DNA of 64,000 nucleotides from Zea mays (Eukaryota > Streptophyta > Magnoliopsida > Poales > Poaceae): contig NC_050097.1 in assembly GCF_902167145.1 (NCBI RefSeq), positions 167,802,923 to 167,866,922 on the forward strand. Direction: 5' to 3'. The translations under genes were made by a program, and so were the position numbers. This document shows positions 1 to 10,576 of this stretch, piece after piece. The notes under the pieces are model-generated. The model made no database searches. It worked only from the letters and a program-made list of their open reading frames with translations, and was not told the DNA's origin. How positions within the stretch are numbered: the stretch's first letter is position 1; each line of letters starts with the position of its first letter.

Positions 1-365
1 CGATGCTGACGTCCCTGGCCGTCTTGCCCCAGAGTGTTGTGGTGGCGGTCGGTTAATCCGGGGTGTCATCATCGTTTGCGGAGGTTGTTGGGTCCCAGGT
101 ACATCCTCCACCGGCCTCCATTGCTTCAACTTCCATGGGGGATGTGCTGCCTGCGATGCCTGAGGGAGGTCGTGGGGGCTTTCCCCTGTACCTTTAAATG
201 CTTAGAGGAAAGAGGACTCAGGCAACAGAGTGGCATTGTATCGAATCGGCCTTGACCCGGACTGACATGAGCCTAGAGACCATCGAGCGCATGCTCGATA
301 GTTTCAAAGAGGCGATTTCCATTGCACGGGCATCGATGACGTGGGACTTCATCCCTTTCGATCAA
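1..365 (+). pseudogene. Antisense-ORF remnant of outer Tat-like element, upstream exon
   Basis: One plus-strand frame (codons starting at position 3) is open except for two stops. It ends at a consensus-looking donor, CAA followed by gtgagt at 366. The last part encodes SLETIERMLDSFKEA, an amphipathic segment. Joined at the predicted splice, the frame runs into the coiled-coil exon at 1,733. Tat-lineage retrotransposons are known to carry extra ORFs, often antisense, between integrase and the 3' LTR. Relative to the minus-strand gag and LTR at 48.2-50.0 kb, this ORF is antisense. The internal stops mark it as dead. An unrelated cellular gene fragment captured by a transposon is the alternative. 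Confidence 0.4.
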
Positions 366-408
366 GTGAGTGATTTTTCCGAGATCACCTATCTTGGCCC
401 ATTATTTG

Positions 409-1687
409 TGAAAGGGAAATGGGCTTAAACATTTCCTATAATCGATTTTGGTGACGTCCATCACAAACCATGTGGACTAACTAGTTTGCCTAGTTATCAT
501 TTATCTCAGGTGCATAAAGTTCAATATAAACCAACAAAGAAAATGAGTTGGGGAACTCTACAAAGTTTGGAGCAAAAACAAGTATGGGTGCAGCCAGTGG
601 CACACCGGACACTGTCTGGTGCCCAGGCCGAGGCACCTCGCGAACTGGCCGCTCTCGGGTTTTTCTCAAAGTCACTCCGCTATAATTCACTGGACTGTCC
701 GGTGAGCCAACGGAGCAATGGTCAACTTCCCCAATGGTCGACTGCACTGACGCGAGGAACAATGAACGGTGCAAAAGTCAGAAGTCAGAACTACAAAGTA
801 AGAACGCACCGGACTGTCCGGTGTGCCACCGGACTGTTTGGTGCCGCAAGATGACAAAGGACTTCAACGGTCAACTGCTACAAACCTCAACAGACGGCTG
901 ACGTGGCACGCACGGGACAATGAACAGTGCCATGTTCGGTGCACCACCGGACTTTCCGGTGTGCCCATCGACAGCAAACTCAGCCAACGGCTAGGAAGTG
1001 GTTAGAGGCTATAAATACCCCCAACCACCTCCATTCAAGTGATCCAAGCTTTCACATCTTCACATTTAATACTAGAGCAAAGGAAAACACTCCAAAGACA
1101 CAATCATAGCATTCAATCCCCTCCAAGCTCCAAAATCAACTCAATTGCTTAGAGACTTGAGAGAGGGTCATTTGTGTTTCTTCTGTTGCTCTTGTTGCTT
1201 GGATTGCTCTCTTCTTCTCACTCTAATTCTTCTAAGTGCTTTGTAAAGCTAGCAAGAGACACCTAAGTGTGTGGTTATCCTTGCGGGGTCTTAGTGACCC
1301 AAGTGATTAAGAAGAAGCACTCAACTGGTCCAAGTGGCCGATTAAGAGAGGGAATGGTTGAAATAGACCCAGCCATCGTGGCCTCCTAAATGGGGACTAG
1401 GTTCTTTGGAACCGAACCTCAGGAAACAAATCACCATAATTTGTGTTGATCTTCATCACTTGATTTGTTTCTCCCCTCTCCTCTCTCTCTAAAGTTCTCT
1501 TGCTCATATTGTTTTGAGTTGGCTCCTAAAGTTATCTGCATTGATTGAGCAACTCATAGCAAGAAAATCTATTTTCCGCACCTCGAATTCAATATTATTT
1601 ATTTCTAACCCTAACCCTGGGCAAAGTGCATGATCAAAGTTTATAATTTTCAGGTTTTGCCTATTCACCCCCTCTAGACGACTTTCA
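409..1687 (+). mobile_element. Solo LTR, Opie/Ji-like Sirevirus (Copia)
   Basis: It starts TGAAAGGGAAATGGGC and ends CTCTAGACGACTTTCA, like the complete Opie-like LTRs at 22,682 and 30,781. It is flanked by a perfect 5-bp duplication, atttg (404-408 and 1,688-1,692). At 1,279 bp it is close to the 1,303 bp of those LTRs. It carries degenerate copies of the dyad CACCGGACTGTCCGGTG upstream of a TATA box (tataaata, 1,010-1,017). No internal domain follows, so it is a solo LTR left by LTR-LTR recombination. Confidence 0.92.
1010..1017 (+). promoter_or_regulatory. TATA box of solo LTR
   Basis: The sequence tataaata sits in the context ggctataaataccccc, the same context as in both LTRs of the full-length Opie-like element. 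A transcription start would be expected about 30 bp downstream. Confidence 0.7.
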
Positions 1688-1732
1688 ATTTGTCAGCTGA
1701 TATTTAACTTATTGTATGATTGCTCCTTGTAG

Positions 1733-1972
1733 CGCGTCTTCATGCGGTCGGTGGCTCGGACAGATGCGCTACTAGATGTCCAACGAGAGCTAGAGAAGCT
1801 GTGTGCGGGGGCCGCCCATCTTGAGGAAAAGGAATGTGAGTTTGTCGTGCTCCATGCTGAGGTCGACTGACTTCAAGGTGAGGCGGCAAGCATGCACATG
1901 CAGCATGACGATGCACATGGTGACGTGGATCACCTCCGGGAGGACAGGTCCCAACTACAAGGGGTCAAAATA
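1733..1972 (+). pseudogene. Antisense-ORF remnant, coiled-coil exon
   Basis: After the acceptor at 1,731-1,732 the frame encodes a charged, heptad-rich stretch (RTDALLDVQRELEKL..., then HLEEKECEF) that looks like a coiled coil. A TGA at about 1,868 interrupts it and the frame then continues with similar composition (DHLREDRSQLQG) to about 1,970. The composition matches the antisense coiled-coil stretch in element B (43,189-43,620). The remaining 1,973-2,094 is AT-rich with no recognisable feature. Confidence 0.4.
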
Positions 1973-2094
1973 AGTTTAACACACTTTATACTTTGTTTCT
2001 TGCACCTTTGTTTGGCTACTAACTCCTTTGTGCAAGAAAAGTGGAATTTGGACTTAATTTTTGGATATATATAGTAAATCCTAAAGAAAAGGAA

Positions 2095-2545
2095 TGAAAG
2101 AGGTATGATCCCAACACTTAGTAAATTGTTTTAGTTGCTGACTAAATTTATCTAAGTGCTAGGGAACCTCTCAAGAGGAGCCAAAATAAGTTGGAGAAGT
2201 TTGGCTCAAAAGAGTCAAACTTAGGCCAGTCTGGGATCCTCTGGACTATCCGGTGTGAATTGGACTATCCGGTGATGCGTACGGACAAAGACATTCCTCT
2301 CATGAATTTTAATTATAAAATTCACTAGATAGTGAATAGTGCACTGTCTGATGCAGCGGACAAGGTCTTCAACGACTCTCTTCGCAGGCGGGTGCCAGCC
2401 GCCAATGACTAGCTAACGTGGTAGATGTTCAGTGGTGCACCAGACTATCTGGTGCCACACAGGAAAAGAAAGTCAGCCAATCAGATCAGCGGCCGACCAT
2501 TGCTAGCCGGATTTCCTGTGGCGCACCCAACTGTCCGGTGATTTC
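2095..2545 (+). mobile_element. Opie/Ji-like LTR, piece 1 of 3
   Basis: It begins TGAAAGAGG and carries degenerate ggactatccggtg dyads. Element A interrupts it at 2,546. It continues at 33,941-34,590 and ends at 48,157-48,240. The three pieces sum to about 1,185 bp, a full LTR length for this family. The exact start is inferred from the TGAAAG motif. Flanks aggaa (left) and tcatg (right) do not match as a target duplication. Confidence 0.7.
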
Positions 2546-3045
2546 TGTCGGGGACCATAATTAGGGGTACCCCCAAGACTCCTAATCTCAGCTGGTAACC
2601 CCCATCAACACAAAGCCGCAAAGGCCTGATGGGCGCGATTAAGATCGAGGCCCAGTCCACACAAGGGACACGATCTCGCCTCGCCCGAGCCCAGCCTCGG
2701 GCAAAGGCAGGCGACCCAGGAGGATTCACGTCTCGCCCGAGGGTCCCCTCAAGCAATGGACGCACCTTCGGCTCGCCCGAGGCCCAGGCTTCGCGGAGAA
2801 GCAACCTTGGCCAGATCGCCATGCCAACCGACCGTATCGCATGAGCATTTAATGCAAGGATCGACTGACACCTTATCCTGACGCACGCTCCTCAGTCGAC
2901 AGGGCCGAAGTGACCGCAGTCACTTCGCCGCTCCACTGACCGACCTGATAGGAAAACAGTGCCGCCTGCTCCGCTCCGACTGCTGTGCCGCTGGACAGAG
3001 TGAGGCTGACAGCAGCTAAGTCCAGCCTCGGGCGCCATAGGAAGC

Positions 3046-3290
3046 TCCGCATCGCCCGACCCCAGGGCTCGGACTCAGCCTCGACCTCGGAAGACGGACT
3101 CCGCCTCGCCCGACCCTAGGGCTCGGACTCAGCCTCTACCTCGGAAGACGGACTCCGCCTCGCCCGACCCTAGGGCCCGGACTTAGCCTCAACCTCGGAT
3201 GATGGATTTCGCCTCGCCCAACCCCAGGGCTCGGACTCAGCCTCGACCTCGGAGGAGTCACCGCCTCGCCCGACCCCGGGCTCGGACCGA
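3046..3290 (+). repeat. 54-bp tandem repeat inside LTR of A
   Basis: About four copies of a GC-rich unit (cgcctcgcccgaccccaggg followed by ctcggactcagcctc) recur at 3,052, 3,106 and 3,160, a 54-bp period. The same array is in the 3' LTR (about 33,062-33,300), and related arrays of about 55-60 bp are in both LTRs of B. It lies upstream of the TATA box. Confidence 0.85.
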
Positions 3291-3656
3291 CCACGTCACA
3301 GGAGGGCCATCATTACCCTACCCCTAGCTAGCTCAGGCTACGGGGAACAAGACCGGCGTCCCATCTGGCTCGCCCCGGTAAACAAGTAATGATGGGACCC
3401 CGCATGCTCCATGACGACGGCGGCTCTCAGCCCCTTATGGAAGCAAGGAGACGTCAGCAAGGATCCGACAGCCCCGACAGCTGTCCTACCACGGGGCTCA
3501 AGCGCTCCTCCGATGGCCACGACATCACATGAACAGGGCGCCAAAACTTCTCCGACAGCCACGACGGCATGTACTTAGGGCGCTGGCTCCTCTCAGCTAG
3601 ACACGTTAGCACATTGCTACACCCCCCATTGTACACCTGGGCCCTCTCCTTACGCC

Positions 3657-3663
3657 TATAAAA
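3657..3663 (+). promoter_or_regulatory. TATA box, 5' LTR of A
   Basis: The sequence is tataaaa in cgcctataaaaggaaggtcc. The same box recurs in the 3' LTR (33,673-33,679) and in both LTRs of B (35,752 and 47,897). A CT dinucleotide run follows about 55 bp downstream. Confidence 0.7.
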
Positions 3664-3923
3664 GGAAGGTCCAGGGCTCTCGTACGAGAAGGTTGGCCAC
3701 GCGGGAGAACGGACCTCTCTCTCTCTCTCTCCCACGCGAACGCTTGTAACCCCCTACTGCAAGCGCACCCGACCTAGGCACAGGACAACACGGAGGTCGC
3801 GGGTTCCCCTTTGCTGTCTTTTCCCCCCTTCGTGTTCCGTCTTGCACCGACCCATCTGGGCTGGGGCACGTGGCGACAATTTACTCGTCGGTCCAGGGAC
3901 CCACCGGGGTCGAAACGCCGACA

Positions 3924-3945
3924 GTTGGCACGCTAGGTAGGGGCC
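3924..3945 (+). other. Primer binding site-like sequence of A
   Basis: The stretch gttggcacgctaggtagggg abuts the 5' LTR. In B the equivalent is gttggcgcgccaggtagggg (36,008), the usual Tat-lineage form, so A carries two changes. The priming tRNA was not assigned. Confidence 0.7.
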
Positions 3946-3983
3946 TGCTGTGTGTTGACGAACAGCATCCCGTCAAGCTCCAG

Positions 3984-5443
3984 ATGGGTAGTCTCCAGCA
4001 ACCTCTTCGACCCGGAACGATGCTCCGTTTCGGGAGTCTTGAGTTCATGTCCCTCGACGGCAGCTACGACATGATACTCCTTCCTTCGCCGCGCGACAAC
4101 GACAATGGCGGCCGTCAGCCCGCCCGCCAGCGGCGGAATCGATGACGTCTTCCCCACGTGGCAGAAGAGCAACATCCGGGACTGTCCCGTCACCTTCCCC
4201 GCCGACGGAGGAGGAGACGGGGCAGGCATGGCCAAGCAGGAGGCGACACCTCGTCGGCTGTCGAGCGAGTCGACGGCGCCGGCGCCCTAGCGGGGGATAC
4301 GTCGGGCGTTGACCTCGCGTCTGAGACAAAGACGAGCGTCATCTCCCCGCGACACGCCAACCCCAAGCAGACGGACGACGCCAGCATGCTCGCAAAGGAC
4401 TTGCTGGGCGTTAGCCTCGTACCTGAGACAACGGTGCAGTCCGTCCCTGACGCGACTTCGTCACCACCCGTCGCTCAAGAGGTACCATCCGTTTCCCATC
4501 CCATGCCTTTTAAATTCGGCTGCGACCCGCCAAGCGACCCCGCTTCGGTGGACGCTTTCATAAAGGCATGTCCAAACCCTCCGAGGTATCATATGCGGTC
4601 ACCCTGGGACCGACTGACGGTCATCTCGACCTACGGGCCCCTGGGTTCCGAGGAAGATGACGAGCCCGACTCTGGTTGGGATTTCTCCGGGCTCGGTGAC
4701 CCCAGTGCCATGCGGGACTTCATGACCGCATGTGACTACTGCCTCTCCGATTGCTCCGATAGCGGCCACAGCCTCGGCGACGAGGACTATGGCCCAAGTC
4801 GCGAATGCTTTCACGTCGATCTAGCGGGTCTTGATGAAGGCAACCATCTTGGTATGCCGGAAGACGGTGATACCCCTAGGCTTGCGCCTCGCGTTGACAT
4901 CCTTCGGGAGCTAGCTATGGTCCCAGTCCCTGCGGGGGGTCAGGACGCACAGCTCGAGCAAATCCGCAAGATGCAGGCCAGGCTCGACGAGGAAGCAGGA
5001 CAACATGTGCAGCTTCGGCAAAATATCGGGCAGGAGTAGGCAGGCCGGGCACCAGCCGGAGAAGCGCGTCATCTGGCCTAGGACGTTCAACACCGCATCG
5101 CCGATGATGCCAGGGCAAGGCTACCCCCGGCTTCCAGTGGGGTTGGCCAGAACCTGGCCGCAGCAGCAATACTACTCCGAGCGATGCCGGAACCATCCAC
5201 CACCGAGGGGCGGCGTATCTAGGGAGAGCTCAAGAATCTCCTGGAAGATGCCGCGGTCCGACGGGCCGAAAGCTCTGCCTCCCGAAGGCAGGGGTACCCC
5301 CAGAGCATCGCGCCGCGACTTCCCGGTTCACACGGGAAGCCTCGGTCCACACTGGGCACACGCGGAACACAGCGCCTGCGGCCCCGGGTCGCCTCGGCAA
5401 CGAGCACCACCGCCGCGATCGTCGAGCCCTCCTCGACGAGAAG
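3984..5443 (+). pseudogene. Element A gag, N-terminal part (broken)
   Basis: The likely start ATG is at 3,984 (MGSLQQPLRPG...), 61 bases after the LTR, and is conserved in B at 36,068. The frame has TGA at 4,143 where B reads CGA, TAG at 5,037 where B reads TGG, and further stops beyond. A one-base loss near 5,294, in a C-run that is longer in B, moves the frame into the capsid reading frame. Residues include an acidic SGWDFSGLG region and a heptad-rich stretch near 4,950-5,035 (LEQIRKMQARLDEE). Most stops fit CpG or CNG decay expected of methylated plant DNA. Confidence 0.75.
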
Positions 5444-7080
5444 GTGCGCCGAGGCTACCACCCCAGGCATGGGGGACGCTACGACAGCGGGGAGGATCGG
5501 AGCCCCTCACCCGAACCACCCGGTCCGCGAGCTTTCAGCCGGGCCATACGACGGGCGCCGTTCCCGACCCGGTTCCGAACCCCGACTACTATCACCAAGT
5601 ACTCGGGGGAGTCGAAGCCGGAACTATGGCTCGCGGACTACCGGCTGGCCTGCCAGCTGTGTGGAACGGACGATGACAACCTCATCATCCGCAACCTTCC
5701 CCTGTTCCTCTCCGACGCCGCCCGAGCCTGGCTGGAGCATCTGCCTCCTGCGCAGATCTCCAACTGGGATGACCTGGTCAAAGCCTTCGCCGGCAACTTC
5801 CAGGGCACATACGTGCGCCCTGGGAACTCCTGGGATCTCCGAAGCTGCCGCCAGCAGCCGGGAGAGTCCCTGCGGAACTACATCCGGCGATTTTCGAAGC
5901 AGCGCACCGAGCTGCCCAACATCACCGACTCGGATGTCATCGACGCGTTCCTCACCGGCACCACTTGCCGCGACCTGGTGAGCAAGTTGGGTCGCAAGAC
6001 TCCCACCAGGGCGAGTGAGCTGATGGACATCGCCACCAAGTTCGCCTCTGGTCAGGAGGCGGTCGAGGCCATCTTCTGGAAGGACAAACAGCCTCAGGGG
6101 TGCCAGCCAGAAGACATCCCCGAGGCGTTCGCTCAGCGCGGCGCGAGGAAGAAGGGCAAGAAGAAGTCGCAAGTGAAACACGACGCCGCCAACGCAGACC
6201 TTGTCGCCGCCGCCGAGCACAGGAACCCTCGGAAGCCTCCTGAAGATGCCAACCTGTTCGACAAGATGCTCAAGGAGTCGTGCCTCTATCATCAGGGTCC
6301 CGTCAAGCATACCCTTGAGGAGTGCGTCATGCTTCGGCGCTACTTCCACAGGGACGGGCCACCGGTGGAAGGTGGCCGAGCCCACAACAACGACAAGAAG
6401 GAGGATCACAAGGCAAAGGAGTTCCCCGAGGTCCACGACTGCTTCATGATCTACGGTGGGCAAGTGGCGAACGCCTTGGCTCGGCACCGCAAGCAAGAGC
6501 GCCGGGAGGTCTGCTCGGTAAAGGTGGCGGCGCCAGTCTACCTAGACTGGTCCGACAAGCCCATCACCTTCAACCAGGGCGACCACCCCGACCGCGTGCC
6601 GAGCCCAGGGAAGTACCCACTCGTTGTCGATCCTGTCATCGGCAACATCAGGCTTACCAAGGTCCTCATGGACGGAGGCAGCAGCCTCAACATCATCTAC
6701 GCCGAGACCCTCGGGCTCCTGCAGATCGATCTGTCCTCGATCCGGGCTGGCGCGACGCCTTTTCACGGGATCATCCCCGGGAAACGCGTCCAACCCCTTG
6801 GGCAACTCAATCTGCCCGTCTGCTTCGGGACTCCCTCCAACTTCCGAAAGGAAACCCTCACGTTCAAGGTGGTCGGGTTCCGAGGAACCTACCACGCAGT
6901 GCTGGGAAGGCCATACTACGCCAAGTTTATGGCCGTCCCCAACTACACCTACCTCAAGCTCAAGATGTCGGGCCCCAACGGGGTCATCACCGTCGGCTCC
7001 ACGTACCGACACGCGTACGAATGCGACGTGGAGTGCGTGGAGTACGCCGAGGCCCTCGCCGAATCCGAGGCCCTCATCGC
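5444..7080 (+). pseudogene. Element A gag capsid region and aspartic protease, cut by insertion
   Basis: This is an open frame of about 545 codons. The capsid-type retrotransposon gag domain spans about 5,600-6,080 (YSGESKPELWLADYRL through FASGQEAVEAIF). A basic linker follows, then a retroviral-type aspartic protease with DGGS at 6,671-6,682. Gag would form the particle and the protease would process the polyprotein. The frame stops because the long-LTR Gypsy element inserted at 7,081 after the codons ALIA. It resumes at 17,059 in the same frame. In B the protease motif is DRGS. The domain order is that of Tat-lineage Gypsy elements. Confidence 0.85.
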
Positions 7081-10000
7081 TGTAACACCCAGGGTATAAA
7101 ATTTCTTTTCTAATATCCACCAAATTCAGGTGTTACTCTCTCAGTTCTTCGCTTTCCTTTCTCTTTTCCCTAAAAATGGAGAATTATTTTGTTTTATATT
7201 AGCGTAAACCTAGTGGAATGAGCCCTAGAGGCACTTTGGTTGTTGCATTCATGCTGTTGCATGGTGTTTCTAAGTGCAAAATGTGTTTGAAACATGTTAA
7301 CATATCTTATAGAAGCGCTCGGTAAATTTTCATATTTTTCGGAATATTTTTCTATTTTCCAGAAACCAAAAACTATTTATTTGTGGAACTTAAAAATATT
7401 TTTAGAAATTCTAATTATGTTTTTTGAGTTCATTAGGTGCCAAAACATTTATAGGAATTATTCTAGAATTTTTGAAAGCATATATAATATTTTAAGCACA
7501 AAATATGGATTTCTAGGCTTTTTTCGAATTTTAAAAATAGTAAAATCCGAATTTTAACCGAATTTTCATCTCATCCAAACCCTAGATATATATACATGTC
7601 CGGCTTCATCTCGTCGAGCCCGTTCCAGAACACAAAATGTTTCCCCCAAATCCAATCCCTAGCTCCTGGTATTGCTCGTCGAAGTTTGGGGCGGTTCCAA
7701 CTCTGGCGACAACTCCGGCGAGCAATTACTCCCAATCCGTGCATCGTCTGCCGAATCCGAGGGTACCGCTGCGTTCGTCTCGTCGAGGGCTTCGTCGCAG
7801 CGCGTTCGGTTCGTCGATTGGATCCCCGAATCTCCGGCAATCGACGGATTTGGCTTCGGCTCCGGCGAGGGTCTTCTTCCCCGGTGAGAAACCTTCATTG
7901 TTGCACCTAGGGTTTCTTCGTTTATTCGTTTTCCCGTCCGTGCAGAGCATCTCCCACTCTCCCCTCACCTTCCCCGGCGGCGGCGCCCCTTCCCCCTCCG
8001 TTTCCCCTCCCCGGCGACGCCCCCTTTCTCCTCCCCGGCGGTGGCGGCGGTGGCCGACGGCGGCGCTCGCGCTCCCGAGCCCCACGCCCGCGCGCACCCC
8101 TCCCCGGGAGCGGTGGCCGCGCCCCTCGCGCCCCATGCGGCCGTGCCCACCTCCGGCCGGCCCAACCTCTTCCTCCCCTGCGCAGCCCCCTCCCCTTCCT
8201 CTCCTCTCTCTTCCATGGATGGGAGGAAGAAGATGTAGAGAGGAAGAAGACAATGGCAGTCTCGTAAATTTAGTCCGCGCGAATTACAGTATGGTTTAAA
8301 ACATTCATAACTTTTGCGTTTTAAATCCGATTCGATCCATTCAAGTTGCGTTAGATTCGTATTAAAATTATCTTAATTTAGATATATTTATCCCAATTTT
8401 TGCATATTTTATTTAATTTAGTTAAACGTTTGTTTAACCAGTGGCTACTAGAACGACGTTTAATTTAAAAACCTAATTTAGGAATTCGATTTGTGCATTT
8501 ATAAGTAGTTACCAATATGATTAACCTTAACTGAAATGTTATTTATTAATAACTATTTAGTTTAATCACATTGTTTTTTTATTAGTTTCGCATGTCGGTC
8601 CGCGCGTGCCGCGGTGCTGTTTCGCGCACGTCGTCGCGTGTCGTTCGCGAGTGTCGCGCGTGTTGTTCGCACGCGTTGTCGTGTGCCGTTCGCGTGTGTC
8701 GCGCGCCTTGTCGCGTGCCGTTCACACGTATCGCGCGTTGTCCGCGCGCTAAGTCGTTTGTGTCCGCGCGTTGCGCACATCGTGTTTGCACGTCGTGCGT
8801 CGTTAATTCGTCTCGCTTAGAATCGCTCATATTCATTAAGTTACTTGCTTAACTGTCAACTATTAAAATAGTAAGTTAGTCAAAACTAAGTAGTAGTATT
8901 AATTTACATTTAATTAATATCAATTAATATAATTATGTTGAATTGGATGTTCTAATTAGTACTTGTTTAACGTAAACACGCTAACCCCTCGACCGTAGCT
9001 TCGACTATCGTGGTTCTTTTCCTCGCATAACTGTAGAAGCGCTCTCTATTTTATATTGCTCGCTTTTATAATATTTTATCTTGTATGGTGTAATGTTCTT
9101 ATGCAAGTATATGTTTGTTTGTGCCTGTTTGTATTCGATGTGCGTCGCGAATAGACTGCGATCCATTTCCGAGCTTCGAGGAATCGACGGTCAAGCTTCG
9201 GCGACCAAGTGATCTAGCTCTTTGGGTTCCACGAAGTTGAATACCCTGAGCATCTATTTGGTGAAGGCAAGTGTCCTCTGACCCATTATGTCCTATCTAT
9301 TTATAATTCACTGTCCTGCACTACTTAATTGAAACCTAAGGATGTACTAGTTTTCTATTTACCTTGTCCTTGATTTACCTTTTGGGTTACTATGGTTAGC
9401 TACATGCTAGCGCTTTACTTTAATCAATGAACATGATGAGATACAATGATGATACTATGATTTTATTCTGGATATGATGATATACTTGTGGTATTTAAGG
9501 GGACTCGGGCTGTTTCCCGAGTACCTCTCCGTAAGGACCTGTTCGTTGAGAGACCACCCGGGATAACAGTGCAACCATGAGGGTGAAATAGGATGCCCTT
9601 AGCTAATTAATTAGAGGAACTAGAGGTGTAGTCGCTTCGCCGTCGTGCCGTTAATGGGGTCCAAGCACAGTGCTTGCTCTGCCGAGGCTGGGTGCCGAGG
9701 TTCTTTCGTTTTGCTTTTGTTAGTCACCCTCCTGCGGGGAGGAGTACTGTGTTTATCAAACTGGAGAAACCTAACGGGCGGCTATGACCTTTAGGGAATC
9801 TTTGTAAAAGCTACGTAGTGATACCCGGCCGGACCACCTAGGAAGTGATCAATGGGGAGTCATGATCCCCGGGCAAAACGGGAATCACGGCTCATGGGTA
9901 AAGTGTGCGACCTCTGCAGAGGGTAATGAAACTGATATATCAGTCGTGCTCACGGTTAAGAGCAGCCTTGGGATCCTCTTTGATTAGAGATACAAATGAT

Positions 10001-10576
10001 CTGAGATACAATGGTTCTATTTATTATTTTGGTTCGATGACGATAATGATGTTCCTCGATGAGGAAATGATTCACGGGTTGGTTATATGATAAAACTTGG
10101 CTTCCACTAATAATAAATACCTGACCAACTAAAAGCAACTGCTTGAGCTTAACCCCACATAAAGCTAGTCCACCTCAGCCAAACAGGACATTTGCTGAGT
10201 ACGTTGATGTGTACTCACCCTTGCTTTCACAAAACACCAGGTTGCCTTTGGTGCAATCTATGCTCAGGTAAAGAAGAAGGCGTCGAGGTGGATCTCCAGG
10301 AGTTCCAGGACGTCGATGAGTTCGAGGATTAGGCTAGCGACCTCCCCCAGTCAGCTGCCTGTGGTGGGTTGTTTACGTTGGCTACGTTTCGATTATGTGT
10401 ACTTTGATTTATATTATGTAAATGACTCTAGTCTGTAATATTATTACTTACTCTTTATTGTAATTCGAAGCATTGTGCTATGATGAGTCATTTATGTAAT
10501 CGTTGTGTACGTGAATTTCTGATCCTGGCACGTACATGGTTCGCATTCGGTTTGCCTTCTGAAACCGGGTGTGACA
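7081..10576 (+). repeat. 5' LTR of the 3.5-kb-LTR element
   Basis: It runs TGTAACACCCAGGG to GGTGTGACA. A TATA-like run (tatatata, about 7,587-7,594) sits upstream of a GC-rich leader-like block (about 7,960-8,230). A very CpG-rich block lies at 8,582-8,812. It lacks about 11 bp near its start that the 3' copy has (after TGTAACACCC). Confidence 0.92.
8582..8812 (+). repeat. CpG-rich low-complexity block in LTR
   Basis: About 230 bp built from short degenerate words such as gtgtcgcgcg, ttcgcacgcg and tcgcgtgccg, set in AT-rich flanks. It is present again at 15,059-15,289 in the 3' LTR with almost no change. It gives arginine- or cysteine-rich open frames on both strands that are best read as composition artefacts. 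Confidence 0.75.

Larger units (their letters stand above)
366..1732 (+). other. Putative intron of the antisense ORF, enlarged by a solo LTR
   Basis: The donor gtgagt is at 366 and the acceptor ttgtag ends at 1,732; joining them keeps the reading frame (phase 0). Without the inserted LTR and its duplicated 5 bp, the intron would be only about 80 bases. Splicing is inferred from the signals and frame alone. Confidence 0.4.
2546..3923 (+). repeat. 5' LTR of element A
   Basis: It begins TGTCGGGGACCATAATTAGG and ends gaaacgccgaca, 1,378 bp against 1,373 bp for the 3' copy. It contains a 54-bp tandem repeat and a TATA box and is followed directly by the primer-site-like sequence. Confidence 0.93.

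Noticed and set aside
5624..6496. 290-codon minus-strand open frame over A gag
   Set aside because: It lies opposite the capsid region. Similar antisense frames appear over the GC-rich coding strands of B, and no independent domain is seen.
7726..8253. Arg/Gly-rich open frames in the GC-rich part of the long LTR (both strands, repeated at 14.2-14.7 kb)
   Set aside because: Low-complexity composition, no conserved start or domain; they follow from GC-rich sequence duplicated in both LTRs.
8562..8852. Arg/Thr/Cys-rich frames in the CpG block
   Set aside because: They are products of the repeated cgcg words; several frames are open at once.
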